Below, in pieces: positions 10,970 to 20,889 of a DNA stretch of 64,000 nt. How positions within the stretch are numbered: position 1 is the first letter of the stretch; each line of letters begins with the position of its first letter. Below the pieces are notes generated by a model. It was given only the letters and a program-made list of their open reading frames with translations, did not search any database and was not told the DNA's origin. The DNA is from Leidyana gryllorum EB-2025a (lineage: Eukaryota; Apicomplexa). The stretch lies in assembly GCA_048772705.1 (NCBI GenBank), contig JBLWGC010000035.1:248001-312000 (forward strand). The letters are read 5' to 3'. A program made the position numbers and the translations under genes.

Positions 10970-11796
10970 TCAGAGTTTGACAAAAGACATGACTGAAACA
11001 CTCTTGACCAGACACTCATCCTCCTCATCAAAGTCGATGCCCTGATCGATTGCCTCGTTACGAGCCTTGGCCAATTCCGCACTCAGACCCACGCACATAA
11101 TGGCCCGGTTGATGTCCTCCAAGGCAACCAGCTCATCGATAATGATGCATCCCATGATGAGCGCACTCAAACCATAGAAGAGCGACTTGACCTCCCAAGA
11201 CTTCACCCACTGCAAGCCCTCAATCTCAATAGCTTGGATTTGCTTCGCCAAATCGTCCAAATTGATATCACTAGAAGTAGCGCGGATTTCGAGCGTCACG
11301 GTAGACTTGGCCACAATCTCCTTCTTGGGCTTCTTAGCCGCCTCGGCTTTCTGTTTCGCCTCGGCAGCCTTCTTCTTGAACTCCTCCGCAGCCTTAGCGT
11401 CCTCTTCGTCATCGCCTGAACACGAGTGATGATACCAGGAACTTAAATCCCCTACTTACTGCCGAAAAGGTCGTCGTCCGACTCCTCTTTAGCTGGGGCG
11501 GGAGCGGCGGCTTTTTGTTTGCAGCACTCCTTGGCACCGCAGGGGCTAGCCGCGGGCTTGGTGACCGTAGAGGCAAAGTTCTGGCGCTCCTCAGTGGTGT
11601 AAGAAGCGATAGTCTTGTACCAACGAGCGGCATAAGGGTACTTGGCCGCGTTAGGAGCACCAATCATCTTGGAAAAGGTAGCAGCGTCCTGCGACGAGGG
11701 CTGACCACCCTCAACGAAGGTGTGCTCAAGCATGTGGGCATTGAGCTTAGCCAATCCAACATCGGATTTCACGTTACCAAAATCAACAACAGCCAT
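10970..11796 (-). CDS. eEF1B: Translation elongation factor 1-beta (eEF1B guanine-nucleotide exchange subunit)
   Basis: Two exons, 11796-11460 and 11415-10970, with a 44-nt intron, encode 260 residues. The N-terminal ~90 residues are the GST-like domain typical of eEF1B-beta (LAKLNAHMLEHTFV, YPYAARWYKTI). An acidic DDDLFGS linker spans the splice junction, followed by a Lys/Glu/Ala-rich helix and the C-terminal exchange domain (AKSTVTLEIRATSSD, IEIEGLQWVKSWEV, SVSVMSFVKL). It recharges eEF1A with GTP in the cytosol. The Cys-rich patch PCGAKECCKQK before the acidic linker is unusual. Its ATG is 195 bp from the divergent eIF4G-like start. Confidence 0.93.
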
Positions 11797-11991
11797 GGTC
11801 GAAGAGAGTGACTTAGTCTCTGTGCAGCCAGAAATTGGAGCTTTTTTTCGGAGGCGACTCGCCCCAGTCCGACGAAACAAAACACTTCTCGACGTGTCAA
11901 GGATGGTTGTTGAAGTCGCACAATAGCTATAGCTCAAGTTAATATAATTGGAATGGCCGACAATCCTCCCCATGATTCCACTCGCAATTCG

Positions 11992-13917
11992 ATGGACGTA
12001 AGCAGCCAGACGCGTCGGACACACACAGATTTCTACCGTTGAACATAAACAGTCGTCAGCGGAACCGTCATCCTCTGGTGACCCTGGCAGCAGCAACAGC
12101 TCCCAACAACAGCCGCCGCCGGCTCAGGAGTCGTTAACGCGGACTTTTACACGTCGTCATCGAAACGAGGACACTACCGGTCCAGCACTACTACGGCGAA
12201 CGATTAACCGCTGCATCAATAGGCTAACTACTGAAACCTTCCAACGTATCGGCGACGAGATTGTCGGTTACGAACAACGTCTTGCGTCGCCGGAAGAATT
12301 ACAGCTGGTCATCGATGTCATTCTCGACGCCGCCATCTCCGTAACACCCACATATGTCACCCCTACCGAGATGTTCTCCGATCTTCTGATGGTAACCGAC
12401 GATTGTTGTTTGGTGTGTGGATGTTCGTATCTCCTGGATTGCGATTCTTTGCCTTTGTGCGTGCACGAGTAATGAAACTTGACGCTTTTTGGCAGCTACT
12501 GAGATATCGGTGCCCCTTTCTATCGACTCCAACAAACCCTGAAGACCCATCGCCACTCCATGTCGCCCTTTCCCAAAAGCTGGCCCAGGAATACGCACAG
12601 TAAGGAAGCTTTCACAAACATGATTAGTGCTGTCGTGCAGCCTGCCCCTCTCCTTGGATGACCCTGTACAGAGAACTTCGCCCTTGGATTCCGAGGAGGA
12701 GGCTCGAGATAAACGCAAACGCCGTGTATACGGGCTCTTCCTCACGACCGGGCATCTGTTCAACCGATCTCTCGTTAATTCCACGCTACTACGCGAAGTG
12801 GTATTCGAGCATTTAAGAGGCTCGGAACGTCGTCCACTCCGCCAAGGAGTCCCCACTGACGAATATATAGAATGCATTTGTTCTCTACTATCTACCATAG
12901 GTGAGAGGCGAGAGGGTTGCCTTTGTCGGCTGATTACTAGCTTCCACAAGTAGGCCCTTATTTAGAATCCAGGCCAATGGGTCTCGGATTCGTGGCGGAT
13001 GCTGTAGACATTCTCCGGGATCTGCGTCCACAGATACCTGGTCGCGTTGGATTTGTTGTAGACGTAAGGGTTTGGCTCAACATGTTCCCCTGTGAAAACA
13101 CGCCGCTCTCTCTCCTCCAGGACTTATTGGAGCTGAGAGCGAGGAATTGGCAACCGGAACGGCGGCTTACTCGTACTACGAGCGATATTGACGGATATGC
13201 GCCCAAGGAAGACTTAGGAGTACGGCCGGGCCCGTATGCCAACTTTTTGCGACGGAGTTACACGATGTCAATTCCGGTAAGTTGTTCGACTTTGTTGTTC
13301 GTCTTGCTTTCGCTAATCACGGTCCCTCAAGCAAGAATCTCTTGCAGGGGTCAAAGTTGGTCGACACGGTGCAGAGCTTCGCAGCAGGCGGCGATCCATC
13401 CCATCTGTTGAGTGCGGCCCGCGTCCCCCGCCTGGTCCACAAGAGGTTTGCCAGGGGACAGTGTAGCGACGACACTTACTCTTCTTGTTCAAACGACCAA
13501 TGGCTTTCGATGTTCAGAGTCCGGCATACGCTGATTACCTGATCACACAGGAGCGTCAGTGGGGCGCGGGCCTGGAGGGTCGGGTTTGCTCGTAAGTCTT
13601 CGCTGATTGGATTTGACTTGCGAATGTTAGTTTTTAGCTTCGCATACAGAGGAGAACGGCATATAGTGGTTTCATTTTCATCCCCGGAGATCGATCAACG
13701 ACACCTTTACAATCCCCTGGACCCCCCCAACGCAGCTTCGATGTCGTTATCACGATCATTGAGCGAAGATGAAGACATGCTGGGGCCGCCACGCAGCCCT
13801 ACTGCGGCTACTTTGTCCCCTGTTCGTCGTCCACAGACGCCCTATGTTCGCCCACCACGTGGATCTTTTGAGACAGATGATGAGTTCCAATGTCACGAGG
13901 AAGATGAGCATTTATAG
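11992..13917 (+). CDS. eIF4G-like protein with MIF4G domain
   Basis: Well-supported exons are 12029-12391, 12496-12599, 12641-12900, 12966-13063 and 13121-13276. A tentative first exon, ATGGAC, is at 11992-11997. The joined frame shows the MIF4G signature: RRTINRCINRLTTETFQRI, a VYGLFLTTGHLFNRSL helix (the IGELFKLGML position), ECICSLLSTIG, and finally RVGFVVDDLLELRARNWQPER, matching the RIRFMLQDVIDLR-NNW end of eIF4G. Exons from 13348 on are less certain. A plausible join (donor near 13435, acceptor at 13550, then a 39-nt intron ending near 13630) reaches an acidic, Pro/Ser-rich tail ending at 13917. It would scaffold eIF4E/eIF4A on mRNA caps. The stop overlaps that of the convergent gene. 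Confidence 0.75.
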
Positions 13918-14266
13918 CTGGTCGTCGGCCGCTGCACGCATCAGTTTGAGGCACTCCATCGCCGCTGAGCCACTGAGTCGGCGGGCTGGTCTGAGCTCAG
14001 GAACGTACTCAGCACGAGCCATGGGTGTCAGTACCACTATGGGTTCATTCGCGGAAGCTTGAGGCGGAGGTGGAGGTGCAGGCGGCGGACTGGCATCTGA
14101 CGGCCTATAATTGCTCGGCCACATCTCAGTCAACAGTTCCAGCGGGTGCTTGTCAGCTGGCATATAGTTGGCAATCCTGTGAAGAAGGTTCACACTCATC
14201 ATGGCGAAATGGCACCTACCTGGGATCGCATTCCATTGAGGGCGGAGCAGGCGGACGCCGATTCAT
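13912..14266 (-). CDS. Small Pro-rich protein of unknown function
   Basis: Two exons, 14266-14220 and 14176-13912, with a 43-nt intron, encode 103 residues. The sequence has a Pro-rich N-terminus, a MPADKHPLELLTEMWPSNY segment, a polyproline run around residues 50-60 and a C-terminal helix. I do not recognise the family. The intron has the canonical length and GT-AG ends, which supports a real gene. Its TAA stop overlaps the TAG of the convergent eIF4G-like gene. An upstream ATG at 14352 would add coding sequence only if another intron exists; no convincing acceptor was found. Confidence 0.5.
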
Positions 14267-14653
14267 AATGCATGCAATGTGGCAGCAGCAGGCAGCAGCG
14301 TGTTTGCTTTGATGCTCTCACTTGTCTCTCCCAGTACCATTGGGTGGGTCGCTCCATCGTTCGGTCACTTCTTACACATATCTGCACACTCCTACCCGTC
14401 TATAACTATATATATACACCATATTGATTCTGTACCATCCTTTTTGTTGAGCAATTGATCTCCAACGCCTGTAGAATTCTTTCTGCCTGTAGTCCGTAGG
14501 CCGTTATTGTTCGACGGGGAGGCTGATTGTGTCTGAAGAGTGGAGACGGACTGAGAGATCTGAACAACATCAACTCTATGCTTTGTGGCAGCTGCACGAA
14601 ATAGTTTGGGAGGGTGAAGGCGCGTGTGAGTTAACACAGGTTGCTTTTTCTTA
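14267..14653. other. 387-bp intergenic stretch, no gene recognised
   Basis: Lies between two minus-strand genes. It contains an AT-rich TATATATAC tract near 14408 and a short open frame on the minus strand that overlaps the thioredoxin stop; I take that frame as a 3' UTR shadow. Confidence 0.5.
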
Positions 14654-15721
14654 TCAGAGCTCATCTGCGGGCGAGTCTGCCCACTTGCGTCTCCAATATG
14701 CAGAATTGACTGAATGCTTGAGGATGAGTTGTTTGAGGGACAACGGTGTTAGATCTTCGGGTTTGTGCGACAAAGGAATGGGATTATCATAGCCGTGTTT
14801 GGGCGTAAAGAAATGGATCTGTGGAACGCGATCGACTTTTAGGGGCGGCCAATGTATGTCATTCTTGGTGGCGTCGACTATGTAGTAGGCGAGTTTGCCA
14901 GGGGCTGCAGTTTGGTCCGCCATATGTGTCAATGCTTTTTGGACACGACGGCAGTGGCCACACCATGGGGCATAGAAGAAGACGAAGAACTCGTCCGGAG
15001 TGGCGCCGGGGAGGCCTTTGTTGACGCCTGTTTGGTGCCGTACCATAGCATGGAATCTTTGAGAGTTGATAGGATGCAGGGAGGAGTCGCTATATAACTG
15101 ATCAACGGGTTGATTCCGCAAGTAGGGCGTCAGAGTACCATTAAAGTAAGGACCAATGAGGTGGAATATCATACTCTTCTGAAACTCTTCTCTCTTTTCC
15201 TGAATATCGGCTTCCGGATCATTCAGTATATCAGCGAGAGGGAGCACATAGCGATTGAAACCGCCGAAAACGTCGAACAGTACCGCGGCAGGATACAATG
15301 TAGTCTCAAAGTCTTCGCCAATGACTGACCCGAAGCCATCCAGGAACTCTGGCTTTCCGACAGAAATGAAACTGAAACTGTTGGGATATGACGCCCGACT
15401 CAGCAATTCCAAAGTGGGAGAAACGACCTCGCCATGTTTCTCCGACTCGTGGAAGACAAAGAGAAAGCGCCCCAGGCGACTCTGCTTGAGATATTCCGAG
15501 CGAGCACCTTCCCATTCGTGGAATTCCGACCGGCCTCGCAACCTAATCACTCCCGGACCGATCGCACCCCAAGGGTGACGTGCCCCCACCTTTGACTCAA
15601 ATGCCGATTTCTTCGGGCCCTCCGTGGACCCCCATAGGAAATGCCGCACCAACAGATAACATAGCCCCAGAACGCAGATAACACGAATAGCAATATTAGC
15701 CGCTGCCTTGGGGCCCTTCAT
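14654..15721 (-). CDS. Membrane-anchored thioredoxin/PDI-like protein (CGHC)
   Basis: A single-exon gene of 355 residues from the ATG at 15721. The frame is open further upstream, but only to a TTG. Residues about 5-29 form one hydrophobic segment (ANIAIRVICVLGLCYLLV), a signal anchor, so the rest should face the ER or secretory lumen. A thioredoxin fold near residue 245 carries FFVFFYAPWCGHCRRVQKAL, the reactive CGHC disulfide, and VDRVPQIHFF supplies the cis-proline loop. The central 200 residues resemble a redox-inactive thioredoxin-like domain. It likely oxidises or isomerises secreted-protein disulfides. No KDEL-type tail is present. It shares an 84-bp divergent intergenic region with the kinase gene. 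Confidence 0.85.
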   Translation of the reverse strand: MKGPKAAANIAIRVICVLGLCYLLVRHFLWGSTEGPKKSAFESKVGARHPWGAIGPGVIRLRGRSEFHEWEGARSEYLKQSRLGRFLFVFHESEKHGEVVSPTLELLSRASYPNSFSFISVGKPEFLDGFGSVIGEDFETTLYPAAVLFDVFGGFNRYVLPLADILNDPEADIQEKREEFQKSMIFHLIGPYFNGTLTPYLRNQPVDQLYSDSSLHPINSQRFHAMVRHQTGVNKGLPGATPDEFFVFFYAPWCGHCRRVQKALTHMADQTAAPGKLAYYIVDATKNDIHWPPLKVDRVPQIHFFTPKHGYDNPIPLSHKPEDLTPLSLKQLILKHSVNSAYWRRKWADSPADEL

Positions 15722-15805
15722 TCGCGACCAGTCACCGAGTAGAAATTTGCACGGTATTCTCCTCCCGAGATTCCGCCACGATGCCGATTTGCTCTTCAAA
15801 CCAGA

Positions 15806-17482
15806 ATGGGCTGTAAGTGTTCAAAGGACGTGCGGAACCACCGGAAGGGAGGAGGGGTCCGAGATGTTTACAGGTAGGCAGTGGCAGTGCCTCTCTCATA
15901 ATCAATGACCCGCTCGCCAGAATTGGGAAACTGCTCGGCTCCGGAGCCTTCGGGTAAGCTTTCATCCCTCCCTCTGCCCCCTTTGAGGATCAATGCCTCG
16001 GTGCTGTCTCTCATCCATCCCTCACCACACCCTTGGCTCATCCCGTGCCCTCGTCCTGGCGGGTGTCGCCTCCGCTCCCCACCACCTCCCCCCCCGCCCC
16101 CTTTCCCGGAGTTTTGCAACCGGCGACTCACTGCTCTGCTCTATCCCGCAGGGAGGTCCGTGAATGTATGCGGCGGGATACTAAAGAGGTCTACGCCATG
16201 AAGATCATGCAGAAGACGCGCTCAGAGAATGAGCATTGGAGTAACGAAAATATGTTCAAACGCGAAGTCCAGGTGCTAAGCTTACTAGGTGAGATCCCGC
16301 TTGCAGCCGGCATGAGAAATCGACTGCTCGGTCAGACCATCCCAATATCGTCCATTACTATGACTTTTACGAGGATCGTGATTTCTTGTACATGGTGATG
16401 GAAAAGTGCGAGGGAGGGGAATTATTCGAGTCTATATTGCGCTTGCGCACCTTTCCCGAGAAGCGAGCAGCTCATCTCTGCTATCAAATGTTGCAAGCAC
16501 TAGCTTACGTTCATTCACAAGGGGTTGTGCATCGTGACATCAAGGCTGAGAACTTTTTGTTTAAGGTGAGCACGCACTCTCAGTCATGAAGGGTAATTCA
16601 CACTTCTTCACAGACAAACCTGCCGGACTCTCCGCTCAAATTGATCGATTTCGGAATGTCTGCTCGGGTAAGTCAAACAGATCATGCCAGAAAGTCAGGC
16701 TTTACCGCCATCCCATAGATCGCAGAAGACGAAACATTGACTGATGTATGTGGTTCTCCGCACTATTTATCGCCAGAGCTCATCAGGTGAGGTCCTCCCC
16801 GCCCTCTTCTCTCCTCACGCCCACATCAGGAGGCGGTACAGCTTCAAAGCTGATGTTTGGGCTTTGGGTGTACTTATTTATCTCATGCTGTATGGACGAT
16901 ATCCATTCGACGGCAACAATACCAGTGCAATAGTGGTAAGACATTCGTTAAACTCAGCCACGCCCGCTCCACGCTCATCTTCGCGGGACGATCGATCGAT
17001 TGATCGATCGCAAGTCGGGAAAACGGCAACAATGCTGATTTGGGCCGGCGCGTCTCTGTGTGTTTGTATATGTGTGCGTGTGTCTTGCGGCGCAGTAGTT
17101 CATCTCACTGTCCTCTTACATCAACCTCGTTGTGTCTTGCAGAAGGTCATATGCAGCAAAAAGGTGGAATGGCAAGTCGGAGATATTAGGGTCTCTGATC
17201 GGGCCATCAGCTTCATGAAATTGCTTTTGCATCGCAACCCCGATAAAAGACCCACAGCAGCGGAGGGTAAGTGTTGAGAGTGAGCAGTGAAGAAATGGTT
17301 GTGATTCTGCAGCGGCGCAACATGAGTGGTTGGCTAGCGCACGGAAGCGCCACGAGTCGATGGATCCCCCTGGGCTCTTACCTAAGCTCGCGAGTCAGCG
17401 CCGAAGTTCTGAGCGGTCGAATGGGGGGAACAAGTACGAGGCAGTGGAAGGAAAAGGGAAGCAACAAGTGAAAGTGCAGTAA
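15806..17482 (+). CDS. CDPK/CaMK-like Ser/Thr protein kinase with acylated N-terminus, no EF hands
   Basis: Nine exons: 15806-15873, 15921-15953, 16152-16288, 16336-16565, 16614-16667, 16719-16786, 16830-16935, 17143-17266 and 17313-17482. Together they give 329 residues. The N-terminus MGCKCSK fits N-myristoylation on Gly2 plus palmitoylation on the cysteines. The kinase core is complete: IGKLLGSGAFG loop, YAMKIM lysine, HRDIKAENF catalytic loop, LIDFGMSAR, CGSPHYLSPEL, KADVWALGV. It is closest in style to calcium-dependent protein kinases of alveolates and plants. However, it ends about 45 residues after the kinase domain with a basic, Ser-rich tail, and no calmodulin-like EF hands follow in any frame I could splice. 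Regulation is therefore probably by another route. Confidence 0.88.
16936..17142 (+). other. Long kinase intron with GATC palindrome
   Basis: At 207 nt this intron is several times the usual length here. It contains a near-perfect palindrome of repeated GATC at about 16989-17010 and a TG-rich tract. No ORF or RNA gene was recognised. Confidence 0.5.
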
Positions 17483-17891
17483 TTCTCGGCTGAATTCTGC
17501 TTGAATCGCTACTCACACGATCTGATTATACATACGAATATAGCAGCACCCCGCCGCCTCCAGCCCCCTACCAAATGACCGTACTCTCTCCACTCATTCA
17601 CACGCGCTTCATCTCACTCTGCTACCCCCTCCTCTCATCCCCACCTTTTCACTCTCATCTCATTTCTCTCCGCCTCTGTCTCCGTCTGTCTTTATTCGCA
17701 CACACTGGCTGTCTGGTGGTCACGCATGATATATATTCCAGAGTGCGTGTCTGTCTTTCTTCCTTTCTGTCTGTCTATCTCGCCTCTATGTCTATCGATC
17801 GTTCCATCTGTTCCCATCTACAACGTCCGAATAATCGGCTGATTGGTCGTCGGTTGGAGCGTATCGTGTGTGTCACCGAAGATGGATAGTA
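17483..17891. other. 409-bp pyrimidine-rich intergenic stretch
   Basis: Convergent region between the kinase and the unknown minus-strand gene. It is dominated by CT-rich sequence (17580-17800) with CTGTCTGTCTATCT-type simple repeats. The apparent open frame here is low-complexity, and I see no gene. Confidence 0.5.
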
Positions 17892-18601
17892 TTACGCTGA
17901 CGGCTGTGTGGCTGCTGCGCGCCTGCGTTCTTGAGCTTCTTTCCTCTTCCTGGCTGCGGCAGCTTTGCGATCCTCCACATTGGCTGGTTGTTGGCTGTCG
18001 GGGAGCAAAGGTATAAAATCGTTCTTGTATTTCTCGATCCAAGTCTGGCGCCATGTTTCCACTATCGGGCCACCTGTGGATTGAAAGCGAGCGATTCGGC
18101 GGCCCAGCGCGGCCAGTTCAACTGGTTCCTCAAACACCATCTGTGTGGTAGAATTTGCTGTCCGAGAAATGCTTCATACCTGCAGGAAACTCCTGTACAT
18201 TTGTAAAACTCGGTCATACCACTCCAATTGGACCTCCTCCATAACCACTACCAACCAATCAATCAACAACTCACTCACTCACAATCACAAACCAAAACGT
18301 GCACGCAACACAAATACACGGTGGAACACGCCCGCCAACAACCAGCCGGTACACATTCGGAAGCGACAGTGAGTCAGCCGGATGACAGACACAGACACAC
18401 ACAGAGAGAGAGAGAGAGAGAGAAAGAAGGGAGATACACAACATAGAGAATGAGAGAGAGCGAGCAGCATGATGAGAATTTCGCAGTGAAAAGAGATCGT
18501 TCCCCCAAGCGATCAACTACTGATCGACCTCGGGTATGATCGATCCATTATGCTTCTCGCCCAACATTACAAAGCTGCAGCGCTCAACGAACAACCCACA
18601 T

Positions 18602-18632
<31 letters not shown>

Positions 18633-18894
18633 CTTCTACCCCAGCGGCTTCCCGCTCACGTGCCATATCATCAACAGTGGGGAACTTGGCGACATTGTGA
18701 AGGAAGAATTGCCACAAACTCTTGTCGTGGTCTGACTTTTCCGGATTGTATAACAAGTCCAAAGCTCTTTGGCTCTTGCTCTCTTTCTTGCCAACCTCAT
18801 CGGCTGGAGGATCTGCAGCAGGTTCTGGTTCGGCATCGCCCTCATCTGTTGGGCCACCGCCGCTCGTCGGTTGGAAGTCTTCTCCGTCATCCAT
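17892..18894 (-). CDS. Unknown protein with charged C-terminal coiled coil
   Basis: Three exons, 18894-18640, 18236-18180 and 18179-flanked 18140-17892, encode 186 residues in one frame. The first intron is unusually long (403 nt) and made largely of microsatellites; the second is 39 nt. The N-terminal ~35 residues are acidic and Pro-rich. The middle (LDLLYNPEKSDHDKSLWQFFLHNV, EVQLEWYDRVLQMYRSFLQM) is a helical core with conserved-looking aromatic residues, and the end is an Arg/Lys/Ala coiled coil. I do not recognise the family. The donor GTAGAAG at 18639 is preferred over GTATGTG because only it keeps the frame with the next exon. Confidence 0.55.
18401..18630. repeat. Microsatellites inside an intron: (GA)n and (CA)n
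   Basis: About 12 GA units at 18401-18423 and about 13 CA units at 18603-18629. The CA tract reads as (TG)n on the transcribed strand and starts within about 10 nt of the 5' splice site of the unknown gene at 17892-18894. Confidence 0.9.
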
Positions 18895-18999
18895 AGCCCT
18901 TAAAGTCGGTCAGATGGAAGGTTAGATTCGCTTTGCTTTGCGTGACGAAAAGGAAAAGAGGGGGGAATATATATCTGTAGACAGAGAGACAGACTGTAA

Positions 19000-19206
19000 C
19001 TACAGTATTCTGGACTTCAGTCGAAAGTATGCCTGGAGTTTCTCCTCCCGTTCATAGCGATGCACAATGCGACACATCAACCTCACCGCCTGAGCTCGTG
19101 TCCGGTCCACTAACCGCTTCCGTTCACTTTGTAGTACCGATACAAGCAAAGCCACGTTCCTCACCCCTGAAGGAGTGACTGTAAACACCTCCTCACTCGT
19201 AGCCAT
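19000..19206 (-). CDS. Small unknown protein, 68 residues
   Basis: A short frame from the ATG at 19206. The sequence is Arg/Leu-rich and helical (LLVSVLQSERKRLVDRT, VRLMCRIVHRYEREEKLQAYF). No family was recognised. It starts 26 bp from the divergent TLDc gene, which makes a shared promoter plausible. The length is short enough that it could be chance, but the amphipathic heptad-like pattern and position upstream of a real gene are suggestive. Confidence 0.35.
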   Translation of the reverse strand: MATSEEVFTVTPSGVRNVALLVSVLQSERKRLVDRTRAQAVRLMCRIVHRYEREEKLQAYFRLKSRIL

Positions 19207-19232
19207 TGTGTGTTACCAGCACTCGATAAAAA

Positions 19233-20834
19233 ATGGGCTCAGCCATATCCTGCCATACGTCCTCCAAAGACAGCCCACAACACAACCGCGTCGACAACAA
19301 CCCCCCTCGCCCACGTACACTACAAACACTCTTAGACTCGATCAAAGACACACAAACTCACGAATGGCTCGCTGCCCTCCTATCTCCAGACTCCCTTACC
19401 ACCCCTCTCGGTGAGTTTAGCTCATTCGCCTTGGGAGCCTATCATCAGTGCGACTGTCCGATCATTGCAGGAAATTGGTTGGCTACGACTTCCACGGCCG
19501 CGCTGCTCGATAGACTCGCAGACATCACTTCCCCTTCCAACTTTCGAGCACTATACTCTCTCTACACCCAGGCAGGCGTATTTCGAGATGTTTACATCTC
19601 AGACCCCAACGAATGGCAGTATGTATTGCTCAACGTCAACGCCTATCCACTATATCAACATCAGAACCTTCCCCAAAGTGCCTGCCAAGATTGTCCAGCT
19701 GCTCCCCGTGCTCACTGACCCCGGCACCGGGCTGGTCGCCACTCTCAGCAAAAACGTCAGCCGAGTGGAAGGGGACGTGACCCTCACACCCCGCCCAACA
19801 CCCCCCCTCAAAACCAAGACTCTTAATAACTCCATGCTATTCATGGTATGAAATCCCATTCACCAACTTCGGCCCACCCACTGCCACATAGCTTTCGCTC
19901 GCCTCCCTGAACCTTCAGAGCGCTCTCATCGGTGCAGAACCGGTACTACTATTTTCAATTGACCTCTGCGGTAAAGCCTCAGGAATACTGTACATCCGTT
20001 GCCAACCCTCTCCTTCAGGTCATAGCTGGATCCGATTTGTTGATGCCATCGACTGCTACCCGGCTCCAGTCCTCCTCGCTCTCAAATCCAAAGCATTAGA
20101 GAGTCACCCAGCCAACATCTTCGGTGCATATATCCCGGGGTAAGGCGCAATATTGACAGCATCCGACGACCCTCTCTCCTCTCCAGAGGAATACAAGAAA
20201 CCGCCACTAAGTATGGAGGAGCTGCTGAGACCTTCCTGTGGGGTTTCCAGCCTGAACTCAACGTCTGCCAGTGAGCGAACATGTCTGAGACCACCAAATG
20301 ATCACTTGAACGCAGTACTTCGGGTCTGAGCTCCAAATATGTCATGCTCAACAAGCAGTCACAGTTTGCTCCGACGGGGTTGGGCTTCGGTGGCCAGCCG
20401 GGAACATTCAGACTCTACCTCTCAGCTGATCTACACAATTCGACCATTTGTATCAGTGATGCCACGTACAAAGCCGGAGCTATTGTTGACATGACTGACC
20501 AGGAATATGGTGACGACTCCTTTCAAAAGGTGTTACCCATCGAAGAAGTCGAAGTTTGGGGGCTTGGCACAGAGGCAGATCTACAAGAGCAACAATACGC
20601 AAAACAGCGGGATGAAGAAGTGAGTAAATGAGTTCTGCACAACCTTTGAGAGTATTTCATGGCAAATTTGGACAGATTCGCGAAGACAGAAGAAAAGTTG
20701 ATCGAGCCCGTATGGCTGACAATGCATTTGATCGCGAGTATCTGCTGGGACATGGTGGTAAAGGCGGTGAGCGCGAGGGAGAGGTGCAAGCAATCTTGGA
20801 AGAAAGACGAAGGGGCAAAGGCAATGCAGAGTGA
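19233..20834 (+). CDS. TLDc-domain protein with N-myristoylation signal
   Basis: Eight exons: 19233-19410, 19471-19618, 19665-19845, 19919-19970, 20019-20139, 20187-20270, 20316-20619 and 20676-20834. They sum to 408 residues. The TLDc fold fills residues about 165-350: EPVLLFSIDLCG, NIFGAYIPGG, AETFLWGFQPEL, SSKYVMLN, then GFGGQPGTFRLYLSADLHNS, and IEEVEVWGL at the domain end. TLDc proteins (TBC1D24, OXR1, NCOA7 families) regulate V-ATPase or oxidative-stress responses in other eukaryotes. MGSAIS fits N-myristoylation, so membrane attachment is likely. A charged helical tail follows the domain. All introns are 46-73 nt. Confidence 0.88.
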
Positions 20835-20889
20835 ACAGACAGACTATCAGACAGACCCATTGATTGAGATCCTTCCTACTGCCCCATTC

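Noticed and set aside
14392-14664. Minus-strand 90-residue frame downstream of the thioredoxin
   Set aside because: It starts over the thioredoxin stop codon, is low-complexity and has no recognisable features; read as 3' UTR.
15722-15799. N-terminal extension of the membrane thioredoxin
   Set aside because: The longer frame begins with TTG, not ATG, and would bury the signal anchor behind 26 basic residues.
16989-17010. GATC palindrome as a cruciform or protein-binding site
   Set aside because: It sits in an intron as simple-repeat sequence; nothing beyond the palindrome itself supports a function.
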